Shown here piece after piece: positions 1 to 5,959 of a stretch of DNA of 6,773 nucleotides. The stretch comes from an uncultured Clostridia bacterium. Lineage in GTDB: Bacteria > Bacillota > Clostridia > Christensenellales > UBA3700. The notes below the pieces were generated by a model that worked only from the letters and a program-made list of their open reading frames with translations, was not told the origin of the DNA and did not search any database. Each line of letters starts with the position of its first letter. The stretch's first letter is position 1. Location: the NCBI GenBank assembly GCA_946623205.1, contig CAMOQV010000063.1, forward strand, positions 1 to 6,773. Reading direction: 5' to 3'. The position numbers were made by a program, and so were the translations under genes.

Positions 1-293
1 TCGTTACAACAGGTAATAAGCAATACAAAGTTGCTAAAGATGATATTATCAAGGTAGAAAAGCTAGAAGCTAATGTTGGTGATGTTGTTGATTTAGAAGT
101 TGTTATGCTTAATGATGAAGGTAAGATTAAGTGTGGAAAGGACGCAGCTAAGGCTAGTGTAAAGGCTGAAGTTGTAGCTCAAGACAAGGCTAAGAAAATT
201 GTTATTTTCAAGTATAAGCCAAAGAAGAATGAGCGTAAGCGTCAAGGTCATAGACAACCATTCACAGCATTAAAGATTACAGAAATCAAATAA
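1..293 (+). CDS. rplU: 50S ribosomal protein L21 (5' end cut by window edge)
   Basis: Large-subunit ribosomal protein L21, which binds 23S rRNA. The reading frame is open from base 3 and starts V-T-T-G-N-K-Q-Y-K-V, matching the family start MYAI-xTGGKQYKV, so only about four residues and the start codon lie outside the window. The C-terminal rRNA-binding block is intact: FKYKPKKNERKRQGHRQPFT, then a short basic tail ending at TAA 291-293. The frame continues well upstream of the first in-frame ATG (103-105 region), so that ATG is not the start. The stop overlaps the start of the next gene in TAATG, the usual rplU-prp arrangement in Firmicutes. The assignment is secure from sequence conservation. 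The promoter lies outside the window. Confidence 0.96.
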   Translation, partial: VTTGNKQYKVAKDDIIKVEKLEANVGDVVDLEVVMLNDEGKIKCGKDAAKASVKAEVVAQDKAKKIVIFKYKPKKNERKRQGHRQPFTALKITEIK

Positions 294-619
294 TGACAAC
301 TATAACTTTAAAAAGACAACAAAATAGCATTATCCAAGTTGAGTGTAAAGGCCATACAGGATTTGCAAGAAACGGCGAAGACATAGTATGTGCGAGCGTA
401 TCATCAATTGTTCAAACAGCATTGTTAGGATTAATTGAGGTATTAGATATTAAAGTTAATTGTGTTAAAAATGAAGATCAAGGTTACTTGAAATTCGACA
501 TAAAGGACTTGGATAAAGAGAAAAGACATGATGCTGATGTGATTCTAGAAACAATGGTTAAAGGAATCAAGGATTTAGAAAGTGGCTTTTCAAAGTACGT
601 AAAATTGGAGGAAAAATAA
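293..619 (+). CDS. prp: Ribosomal-processing cysteine protease Prp (YsxB family)
   Basis: Cysteine protease of 108 residues that, in Firmicutes, removes the N-terminal leader of ribosomal protein L27 encoded by the next gene. The catalytic pair is visible: His21 in CKGHTGFA and Cys33 in [10 protein letters not shown], with the expected 12-residue spacing. The length is normal for the family. The ATG at 293 overlaps the rplU stop (TAATG) and no Shine-Dalgarno sequence precedes it, so translation is probably coupled to L21. The gene lies between rplU and rpmA, the conserved position for prp. Its presence agrees with the leader seen on L27. The function is known from Staphylococcus aureus; here it follows from motifs and context. 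Confidence 0.94.
   Translation: MTTITLKRQQNSIIQVECKGHTGFARNGEDIVCASVSSIVQTALLGLIEVLDIKVNCVKNEDQGYLKFDIKDLDKEKRHDADVILETMVKGIKDLESGFSKYVKLEEK
607..611 (+). promoter_or_regulatory. Ribosome binding site of rpmA
   Basis: GGAGG sits nine bases before the ATG at 621 and lies inside the last codons of prp. It fixes the L27 start so that the leader peptide is included, rather than starting at the mature N-terminus. Confidence 0.8.
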
Positions 620-620
620 T

Positions 621-902
621 ATGTTTATTAATATTCAATTATTTGCTCATAAGAAAGGTGTAGGAAGCACAAAGAACGGTAGAGATTCTGAAGCTAAGAG
701 ACTTGGTCTTAAGAAATCAGATGGTCAACCAGTTATTGCTGGAAACATCCTAGTAAGACAAAGAGGAACAAAGTATCATCCAGGTAACAATGTTGGTATC
801 GGTGGAGATGACACATTATTCGCTCTTATCGATGGTGTTGTTAAGTTCGAAAGAAAGGGCAAGGATAAGAAGCAAGTTAGCGTATATCCAAAAGAAGCTT
901 AA
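621..902 (+). CDS. rpmA: 50S ribosomal protein L27 with cleavable N-terminal leader
   Basis: Large-subunit protein L27, whose N-terminal tail reaches the peptidyl-transferase centre. The 93 residues contain the family hallmarks [20 protein letters not shown], then [15 protein letters not shown] and [19 protein letters not shown]. Residues 1-9 (MFINIQLFA) form the leader found in Firmicutes. Prp should cut after Ala9 (codon 645-647), leaving an 84-residue mature protein starting His10-Lys-Lys-Gly. The leader has QLFA where S. aureus has QFFA. The start is supported by GGAGG nine bases upstream. The gene ends the rplU-prp-rpmA unit and is followed within 25 bases by a strong hairpin terminator. 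Confidence 0.97.
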   Translation: MFINIQLFAHKKGVGSTKNGRDSEAKRLGLKKSDGQPVIAGNILVRQRGTKYHPGNNVGIGGDDTLFALIDGVVKFERKGKDKKQVSVYPKEA

Positions 903-924
903 TAGAAAAAATGATTTAGAATCA

Positions 925-953
925 AAAATGCGAGTCGGCTCGACTCGCATTTT
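925..953. terminator. Bidirectional rho-independent terminator between rpmA and the convergent ferritin-like gene
   Basis: A perfect 13-bp stem (925-937 with 941-953, core GCGAGTCG / CGACTCGC) closes a three-base GCT loop. The right arm ends in TTTT followed by GCTTATT. On the opposite strand the hairpin is followed by TTTTT, so it can stop transcription from both sides. It lies between the rpmA stop (902) and the stop of the minus-strand gene (959). Confidence 0.92.
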
Positions 954-958
954 GCTTA

Positions 959-1348
959 TTAAAATTTCTTAGATAATTCCAACATATGATCGCCGTGTTT
1001 AATTTCGTCTTTCAATACTGATTCAATTTCAGGAAAGTCTTTTATTAAAGGCTCATATGATTTTCCTGCATTATATTCAAATTTTGATATTGTTTTAAAT
1101 ACTAACTTTTTGCCTAATATAGTCATTAAAAATACAACGGCATTGGCTTGTAGTGATTTTGGCTTTAATACTTTGTTTGTTAGTTTGTGGAATACACTTG
1201 CGTGTCTTCCTTCGTCTTTAGCAGCGTCTAATAGCACAGCTTTGATGTCCGGGTCTTTAATTCTGGCTGCAATTTTTTGATACATTAATACGGCATCTAA
1301 TTCGCCTTGTTGGGCGCCAAGTAGAGTCTTTAGTGTTTTGTCATCCAT
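959..1348 (-). CDS. Ferritin-like / rubrerythrin-type di-iron four-helix protein
   Basis: A 129-residue protein with the pattern of a carboxylate-bridged di-iron four-helix bundle. Candidate metal ligands are Glu16 (helix 1, QQGELDAVLMYQKIA), Glu46 and His49 (DEGRHASVF, an ExxH motif), Glu91 (KFEYNAGKSYEPL) and Glu115 with His118 (DEIKHGDH, a second ExxH). This is the layout of the rubrerythrin domain. No C-terminal rubredoxin Cys-x2-Cys pair is present, so it is the stand-alone form. Homologues bind iron or act in peroxide/oxygen defence in anaerobes; the substrate here is not shown. The start is supported by AGGAGG on the minus strand (1354-1359), five bases before ATG. The gene is divergent from nadE and convergent with rpmA, so it is probably monocistronic. 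A TATAAT -10 lies at 1387-1392. Confidence 0.85.
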   Translation of the reverse strand: MDDKTLKTLLGAQQGELDAVLMYQKIAARIKDPDIKAVLLDAAKDEGRHASVFHKLTNKVLKPKSLQANAVVFLMTILGKKLVFKTISKFEYNAGKSYEPLIKDFPEIESVLKDEIKHGDHMLELSKKF

Positions 1349-1353
1349 ATTGA

Positions 1354-1359
1354 CCTCCT
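1354..1359 (-). promoter_or_regulatory. Ribosome binding site of the ferritin-like gene
   Basis: The minus strand reads AGGAGG followed by TCAAT and ATG, a perfect Shine-Dalgarno match with rather short spacing. It fixes the start at 1348. Confidence 0.85.
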
Positions 1360-1386
1360 AATTTTAACGATATAAATATACTATAT

Positions 1387-1392
1387 ATTATA
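1387..1392 (-). promoter_or_regulatory. Probable -10 box (TATAAT) of the ferritin-like gene promoter
   Basis: The minus strand reads TATAAT at 1392 down to 1387, about 38 bases ahead of the start codon. No good -35 is visible at the right distance; the best candidates are weak matches around 1410-1416. In such AT-rich DNA a -10 match can arise by chance, so this is suggestive only. Confidence 0.45.
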
Positions 1393-1433
1393 AAAATTGT
1401 AAATCATAAGAAGTTTTGTGTATTAATGATACT

Positions 1434-1449
1434 TAATTATGTATAATTA
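1434..1449. repeat. Inverted repeat abutting the P1 -35 box
   Basis: TAATTAT-GT-ATAATTA is a perfect 7-bp inverted repeat with a two-base centre. It ends two bases before the TTGTAA of P1. It could be a regulator binding site or chance in AT-rich DNA. Confidence 0.4.
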
Positions 1450-1450
1450 C

Positions 1451-1479
1451 TTGTAAATGATACTAAATAATGGTATTAT
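1451..1479 (+). promoter_or_regulatory. Probable sigma-A promoter of the nadE operon (P1, extended -10)
   Basis: TTGTAA (1451-1456) is followed after 17 bases by TATTAT (1474-1479). A TG sits one base ahead of the -10 (1471-1472), giving an extended -10. Transcription would start near 1486, about 40 bases before the nadE ATG. This is the best promoter match on the plus strand of the intergenic region. Confidence 0.6.
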
Positions 1480-1483
1480 TAAC

Positions 1484-1512
1484 TTGTAAAACTATAAAAA
1501 TAGTTATATATA
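1484..1512 (+). promoter_or_regulatory. Possible second nadE promoter (P2) giving a nearly leaderless mRNA
   Basis: The nine bases ACTTGTAAA at 1449-1457 recur at 1482-1490. The second copy supplies another TTGTAA (1484-1489), with TATATA (1507-1512) 17 bases later. Transcription would start near 1519, only about six bases before the nadE ATG. This would fit the absence of a Shine-Dalgarno sequence. Background AT content makes it uncertain. Confidence 0.3.
1490..1505. repeat. Inverted repeat downstream of P1 and inside the spacer of P2
   Basis: AACTAT-AAAA-ATAGTT is a perfect 6-bp inverted repeat with a four-base centre. It covers the region just after the predicted P1 start site and fills the 17-base spacer of P2, both classic operator positions. 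Its half-site AAYTAT is shared with the repeat at 1434-1449. Which protein, if any, binds is not shown. Confidence 0.4.
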
Positions 1513-1524
1513 AAAAGTAAATAT

Positions 1525-3741
1525 ATGCAAAAAATAGTAACAAAAGAACAAATCGAGCAAATTTTAGTATCATATGGCATAGGTAAAAAGCCTTTGTCTT
1601 TACTTCTTGGATGGGGAGAAACTACTATTTGCAGATACTTAGATGGGGATGTACCAAGCGAGAAGTATTCAAATGTTCTATTGAACATATTGAATGACCC
1701 TAATTTGTATTTAGAATTGCTTGAAAAGAATAAAGCAAATGTTACTGAACTTGCATATTCAAAAAGTTTAAAAGCTACAAAAGAGTATCTTAGCGAAGCA
1801 AAATCTGAATTTGCAGAAGACAAACCAATGTCTGGTTTGGTAAGAGTTGCAGCATCCACAATAAAAATAACAGTTGCAGATATAGATGCAAATAAAGAAG
1901 AAATAATTAAGCATATAGATGCTGCTTTCAATAAAGACGTTAAACTTCTTGTATTTAATGAATTATGTGTTACAGGCTATACTTGTCACGATTTATTCTT
2001 GCAAGATTTGATGCTAGATAAGGTTGAAGATGCAATATTAGATATTGCTAAGTATACAAAGTATAAGAATATTGTAGTAGTTATAGGGGCACCTTTAAGA
2101 AAGGATGAAAAACTATATAACTGTGCAATTGTTATTCATAATGGAAAGATTTTAGGTGTAGTACCTAAGATTAATATCCCAAATTACAATGAATTTTATG
2201 AAGTAAGACATTTTGTGTCGGGAGCAAATATACAAAGCTCAGATATTGATATTGGAACATTTGATGTTCCATTTGGAACAAATTTATTATTTAGAGATAA
2301 ATTAAAGAAAGATTTTAAATTTGGAATTGAAATATGTGAGGATCTATGGGTAGCAATACCTCCATCTTCATATCTTGCGCAAGCTGGCGCTACTATTATT
2401 GCGAACCTTTCTGCTTCTAACGAAGTTATTGGAAAGAGCGAATATAGAAGAGATTTGGTTTCAAATCAATCTGCAAGATTGGATTGCGGATATGTTTATG
2501 CTTCAGCAGGCGATGGAGAATCAACTCAAGATTTGGTATTCTCTGGACATAACATTATTGCTTGTGAAGGAAGAATAATAAAAGAAACGAAATTATTTGA
2601 TAATAAACAAATAATAGGCGAGATTGATTTAGATCAAATTTCTCATGAAAGACAAAGAAAGAACACAACTATCTTGAATAATCAAAATATTCAATATGTT
2701 GATTTTGAACAAAAGATAGAAGACACCATCTTGCAACAAAGATTAAGTAGGTTCCCATTTGTTCCACATGATGAGCAAAAGAGAAATGAAAGATGCGATC
2801 AAATCTTAACAATGCAAGCCTATGGTTTAAAAAAGAGAATTGAACATATCAACTGTAAAACAGTCGTTGTTGGATTATCTGGAGGATTAGATAGTGCTCT
2901 TGCTATATTAGTTGCCGCAAAAGCAATGGATATATTAGGCAGAGACAGAAAAGATATTATTGCTATAACAATGCCATGCTTTGGAACTACAAAGCGCACT
3001 AAATCTAATGCTGAAATACTTGCAAACGCATTAGGTACATCATTTATGGATATTAATATCTCTAATTCAGTAAAAGAACACTTCAAAGATATTAATCAAT
3101 CTATGGATAAACTTGATGTAACTTTTGAAAATGGACAAGCTAGAGAAAGAACTCAAGTTCTTATGGATATAGCAAATAAAGAAGGCGGTATAGTAATAGG
3201 AACTGGGGATTTGTCTGAATTGGCTTTAGGCTGGGCTACATACAATGGTGACCATATGTCAATGTATGCTGTAAACGCGTCAATTCCAAAGACATTAGTT
3301 AGATATATCGTTAAGTATTATGCAGACACTTGCAATAATGCTGATATTTCTAAGTCTTTATACGATATCTTAGATACGCCAGTATCTCCAGAGTTGCTTC
3401 CTGCAAAAGATGGCGAAATTAGCCAAAAGACGGAAGATTTGGTTGGCCCATACGAATTGCACGACTTCTTCTTGTATTACATAATTCGTTGGGGATTTGA
3501 GCCTAAGAAAGTATATGCTATGGCAATTAATACCTTTAAAGGTATTTATGCAAAAGAAACGATATATAAATGGTTAAGAAATTTCTATTGGAGATTCTTC
3601 ACACAACAATTCAAGCGTTCATGCTTGCCAGATGGCCCTAAGGTTGGATCAGTAGTCCTATCTCCAAGAGGAGATTGGAGAATGCCATCTGATGCTAAAT
3701 CATCTATCTGGATGAAAGAGCTTGATGAAATAGAGGTATAA
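1525..3741 (+). CDS. nadE: Glutamine-dependent NAD+ synthetase with an N-terminal XRE/Panacea-type HTH domain
   Basis: A 738-residue enzyme that should convert deamido-NAD+ (nicotinate adenine dinucleotide) to NAD+ using ATP and ammonia from glutamine, in the cytoplasm. Residues 1-~70 resemble the helix-turn-helix found ahead of SocA/Panacea (DUF4065) proteins (KKPLSLLLGWGETTICRYL at 21-39, then DGDVPSEKY). A linker of about 30 residues follows. Residues ~102-400 are the nitrilase-type glutaminase with catalytic Glu146, Lys215 and Cys271 (EICEDLW). Residues ~420-738 are the synthetase, with the ATP loop SGGLDS at 452-457 and GTGDLSELALGWATYNGD. From Met102 on, the length matches ordinary long NadE (~640 aa), so the HTH is extra. 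The ATG at 1525 is the only start after the in-frame stop TAG 1501-1503. It has no Shine-Dalgarno. Met102 (1828) is also poorly preceded. Enzyme call is firm; the DNA-binding role is inferred. Confidence 0.95.
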   Translation: MQKIVTKEQIEQILVSYGIGKKPLSLLLGWGETTICRYLDGDVPSEKYSNVLLNILNDPNLYLELLEKNKANVTELAYSKSLKATKEYLSEAKSEFAEDKPMSGLVRVAASTIKITVADIDANKEEIIKHIDAAFNKDVKLLVFNELCVTGYTCHDLFLQDLMLDKVEDAILDIAKYTKYKNIVVVIGAPLRKDEKLYNCAIVIHNGKILGVVPKINIPNYNEFYEVRHFVSGANIQSSDIDIGTFDVPFGTNLLFRDKLKKDFKFGIEICEDLWVAIPPSSYLAQAGATIIANLSASNEVIGKSEYRRDLVSNQSARLDCGYVYASAGDGESTQDLVFSGHNIIACEGRIIKETKLFDNKQIIGEIDLDQISHERQRKNTTILNNQNIQYVDFEQKIEDTILQQRLSRFPFVPHDEQKRNERCDQILTMQAYGLKKRIEHINCKTVVVGLSGGLDSALAILVAAKAMDILGRDRKDIIAITMPCFGTTKRTKSNAEILANALGTSFMDINISNSVKEHFKDINQSMDKLDVTFENGQARERTQVLMDIANKEGGIVIGTGDLSELALGWATYNGDHMSMYAVNASIPKTLVRYIVKYYADTCNNADISKSLYDILDTPVSPELLPAKDGEISQKTEDLVGPYELHDFFLYYIIRWGFEPKKVYAMAINTFKGIYAKETIYKWLRNFYWRFFTQQFKRSCLPDGPKVGSVVLSPRGDWRMPSDAKSSIWMKELDEIEV
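3732..3737 (+). promoter_or_regulatory. Ribosome binding site of the M20 peptidase gene
   Basis: AGAGGT lies in the last codons of nadE, seven bases before the ATG at 3745. It supports the chosen start and suggests co-translation with nadE, whose stop is only three bases upstream. Confidence 0.65.
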
Positions 3742-3744
3742 GAT

Positions 3745-5199
3745 ATGGAATGGTGGATTTATCTATTAATAGCATTAGGCGGATGTCTTTTAGGAATAAT
3801 AATGGTTGTTTTAATTAGAACAGCTATGTTTAAACCTAAAAAGCATAACTATGTTAAAAATACAGAAGAAATTGTATTTGATAAGCAAAAGAACATTTCC
3901 AATTTACAAGAATTGATTAGATGCAAAACTGTTTCTTTTAGAGATACATCATTAGAAGATGATAAAGAATTTGAAAAGTTAGTTGATTTATTGCCAACTT
4001 TATATCCTAATGTATATAAAGTTTGTTCTCTACAGAAATTCGAAGGTAGAGCGCTTTTATATAAATGGGAAGGCAAAAAGCACGAGAAACCAACAGTATT
4101 GATGGCACATTATGATGTTGTTCCCGTTGATGAAGAAAAATGGACAAAGCCAGCTTTTGATGCAATTATTGAAAACGGCGAATTGTGGGGAAGAGGTTCA
4201 GTTGATACAAAGGTAACGTTCAATGCAGCGCTATTTGCAGCAGATACTTTAATATCTCAAGGTTTCAAGCCTGAAAACGATATCTATTTAGCTTTTTCTG
4301 GTGGCGAGGAAGTTAACAATGAAGGCGCACCAAATATAGTTAAATATTTTGAAGATAACAATATTGAACTTGGAATGGTTCTAGACGAAGGTGGTGCCGT
4401 TGTTCAAAAAGTGTTCCCAGGCGTTGAAGAACAATGCGCAGTAGTTGGTATTGCTGAAAAAGGATTATTAAATCTAAAGTATTCAGTTAAGTCTGCAGGT
4501 GGACATGCATCTGCTCCAAAGAAAAACAGTCCAATTCCAACACTATCTAATGCTTGCATTAGAATAGAAAAACATCCATTTAAAATGCACCTATCTGAAG
4601 CAACTTTAAAACTATTAGATGAAATAGGGAGATATTCAAAGGTTTGGGCACTTAGAATGGTACTTGCTAATCTTTGGTTGTTTAAGCCATTATTAGGACT
4701 TGCAGGGAAACTAATTGGAGGCGAAATAAATGCTCTTTTAAGAACAACTGTAGCATTTACTCAATTTAAGGGATCTAACACTGAAAATGTAATTCCACCA
4801 CAAGCAACAATGGTTTCAAATATACGTATCAATTTAGACGAATCTATAGATAGCGTAATTGAATATCTAAATAAGACTATAAATAATGATAAAGTTGAGC
4901 TTTCTATAATTAATGGTTCTAATCCATCTCCTATATCTGTATCTTCAGGGGAAGCATGGGATAAGCTTGGTAATGCTATAGTATCAACTTGGGATGGAGC
5001 AGTTGTTTTACCATATGTTATGTTAGCTCATTCAGATAGTAGCCATTATGGAAGAATATCTGACAAAGTATACCGTTTTTCAGCTTGTGATTTAACTAAT
5101 CAAGAAAGAGCTGGAATTCATGGAAATGACGAAAGAATTAGATTAGAAGTTGTAGAAAGAGCTACATCATTCTATATAAGACTTATAAAGAGTTGCTAG
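3745..5199 (+). CDS. Membrane-anchored M20 family metallopeptidase (PM20D1 / carboxypeptidase S-like)
   Basis: A 484-residue di-zinc hydrolase. Residues 4-24 form one membrane helix followed by Arg/Lys-rich sequence (R25, K30, K32, K33), which by the positive-inside rule suggests the catalytic domain is cytoplasmic. The metal site is complete: His122 and Asp124 (MAHYDVVPV), bridging Asp154 (WGRGSVDTK), catalytic Glu188 and ligand Glu189 (SGGEEVNNEGA), Asp214 (VLDEGG) and the late His459 (GIHGNDER). His254 in GGHASAP marks the lid/dimerisation domain (about 235-365). The sequence looks most like the PM20D1/CPS1 branch, whose members cleave peptides or N-acyl amino acids; substrate here is unknown. 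Start ATG 3745 has AGAGGT seven bases upstream. The gene follows nadE by three bases, and its stop TAG (5197-5199) overlaps the ribosome binding site of the next gene. Confidence 0.9.
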   Translation: MEWWIYLLIALGGCLLGIIMVVLIRTAMFKPKKHNYVKNTEEIVFDKQKNISNLQELIRCKTVSFRDTSLEDDKEFEKLVDLLPTLYPNVYKVCSLQKFEGRALLYKWEGKKHEKPTVLMAHYDVVPVDEEKWTKPAFDAIIENGELWGRGSVDTKVTFNAALFAADTLISQGFKPENDIYLAFSGGEEVNNEGAPNIVKYFEDNNIELGMVLDEGGAVVQKVFPGVEEQCAVVGIAEKGLLNLKYSVKSAGGHASAPKKNSPIPTLSNACIRIEKHPFKMHLSEATLKLLDEIGRYSKVWALRMVLANLWLFKPLLGLAGKLIGGEINALLRTTVAFTQFKGSNTENVIPPQATMVSNIRINLDESIDSVIEYLNKTINNDKVELSIINGSNPSPISVSSGEAWDKLGNAIVSTWDGAVVLPYVMLAHSDSSHYGRISDKVYRFSACDLTNQERAGIHGNDERIRLEVVERATSFYIRLIKSC

Positions 5200-5203
5200 G
5201 AGG
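5198..5203 (+). promoter_or_regulatory. Ribosome binding site of the DUF5058-like gene
   Basis: AGGAGG (running on as AGGAGGAG) overlaps the stop codon of the M20 gene and sits four bases before ATG 5208. It decides for ATG 5208 over the in-frame TTG at 5193, which lies upstream of this site. Confidence 0.85.
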
Positions 5204-5207
5204 AGAT

Positions 5208-5948
5208 ATGCCACAAAGTTTAGTCTCAGTATGGATAATAGGTGCTGTAATCGTTGTAGCAGTTTTAGCTATGAGTATAGCATTCCTTATCAAAGCAATA
5301 AAAAGAGGCAAAGCAATAGGTATGTCTAAAGACATAATTATGCAAGCCGTAAAATCTAGTGCAGTTTTTTCGATTGTTCCATCTATTCCAATTGTAATTG
5401 GTGTTGGCATATTGATGACATTCGTTGGTATGGCAATATCTTGGATAAGATTGAGCGTAATCGGAGCTTTACAATACGAGATATATGCACAACAAATAGT
5501 ATTTTCAGAAGGCGGAGATGCTTCTGATCAAATGGTATTAATAGCAACAGCTTTAACACTAATGACAGTTGGTATTATATCAGGTCCATTATTTAATGCT
5601 ATTTTCTATAAGAAATATCAAAACTCACTAGCTTCATTGCAACAAAAGAATGAAAAAGCAATGAATGCAGTAACAGGGGCATTGATGGGTGGTATGTTAG
5701 CCGGAATGACATCAGCTATCGTTGTTAATGCATTCTTTGCATTAGGTGATCCAAAAACGGATGCTGCAGGGATAACGACATTTGGAGAAGTTACATTAAT
5801 AGCTTGGGCAGCAAGTGTAATAATCATGGGCATTTGTGGCGTGCTATTGAAATTTGGTAAACAAAAATGGATAGAAAACTACGCTTTGCCTTTGGCAATG
5901 GTAGGATCAATGGCAATTGCATATGCTTGCACAGGGCTATTTGCGTAA
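5208..5948 (+). CDS. DUF5058-like multispanning membrane protein
   Basis: A 246-residue integral membrane protein with about six hydrophobic segments: roughly 8-28, 52-77, 110-133, 155-177, 195-214 and 226-245. It resembles the DUF5058 family of Firmicutes, recognised from the order of features: an N-terminal helix, a basic turn (KAIKRGKAIGM), a block SSAVFSIVPSIPIVIGV, then WIRLSVIGALQYE, with Gly-rich helix 4. The family has no experimentally assigned function that I know of. Glu91 and Asp181 lie at or near membrane segments and could matter for transport. The start at 5208 is set by AGGAGG. The gene begins nine bases after the M20 gene and is followed 11 bases later by a second membrane protein, so the two probably work as a pair. 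A transport role is inference from topology and context. Confidence 0.75.
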   Translation: MPQSLVSVWIIGAVIVVAVLAMSIAFLIKAIKRGKAIGMSKDIIMQAVKSSAVFSIVPSIPIVIGVGILMTFVGMAISWIRLSVIGALQYEIYAQQIVFSEGGDASDQMVLIATALTLMTVGIISGPLFNAIFYKKYQNSLASLQQKNEKAMNAVTGALMGGMLAGMTSAIVVNAFFALGDPKTDAAGITTFGEVTLIAWAASVIIMGICGVLLKFGKQKWIENYALPLAMVGSMAIAYACTGLFA

Positions 5949-5954
5949 GGGGGG
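5947..5954 (+). promoter_or_regulatory. Ribosome binding site with a G6 run for the last gene
   Basis: AAGGGGGG overlaps the stop of the DUF5058-like gene and lies five bases before ATG 5960. It supports this start rather than the ATG at 5867, which lies inside the preceding gene. Confidence 0.65.
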
Positions 5955-5959
5955 TCAAG

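Noticed and set aside
105..293. 62-residue gene starting at an internal ATG of rplU
   Set aside because: The same frame is open to the window edge and encodes the conserved L21 N-terminal half.
790..972. 60-residue frame overlapping rpmA and the terminator
   Set aside because: It runs through the perfect terminator hairpin and has no family resemblance; rpmA explains the sequence.
1361..1524. Riboswitch or NAD-sensing leader RNA ahead of nadE
   Set aside because: The leader predicted from the promoters is at most about 40 bases, nearly all A/T, with no room for a structured aptamer.
1479..1931. Minus-strand open frame of 150 codons opposite the start of nadE
   Set aside because: It has no recognisable family or credible context and lies antisense to the well-conserved HTH-NadE frame.
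5193..5207. TTG at 5193 as the start of the DUF5058-like gene
   Set aside because: It lies upstream of the perfect AGGAGG at 5198-5203 and has no site of its own; ATG 5208 is correctly placed after that site.
5867..5959. Longer form of the last membrane protein starting at ATG 5867
   Set aside because: It would overlap the DUF5058-like gene by 80 bases, lacks a ribosome binding site, and the extra residues are a charged/mixed sequence unlike a membrane protein; ATG 5960 has AAGGGGGG in front.
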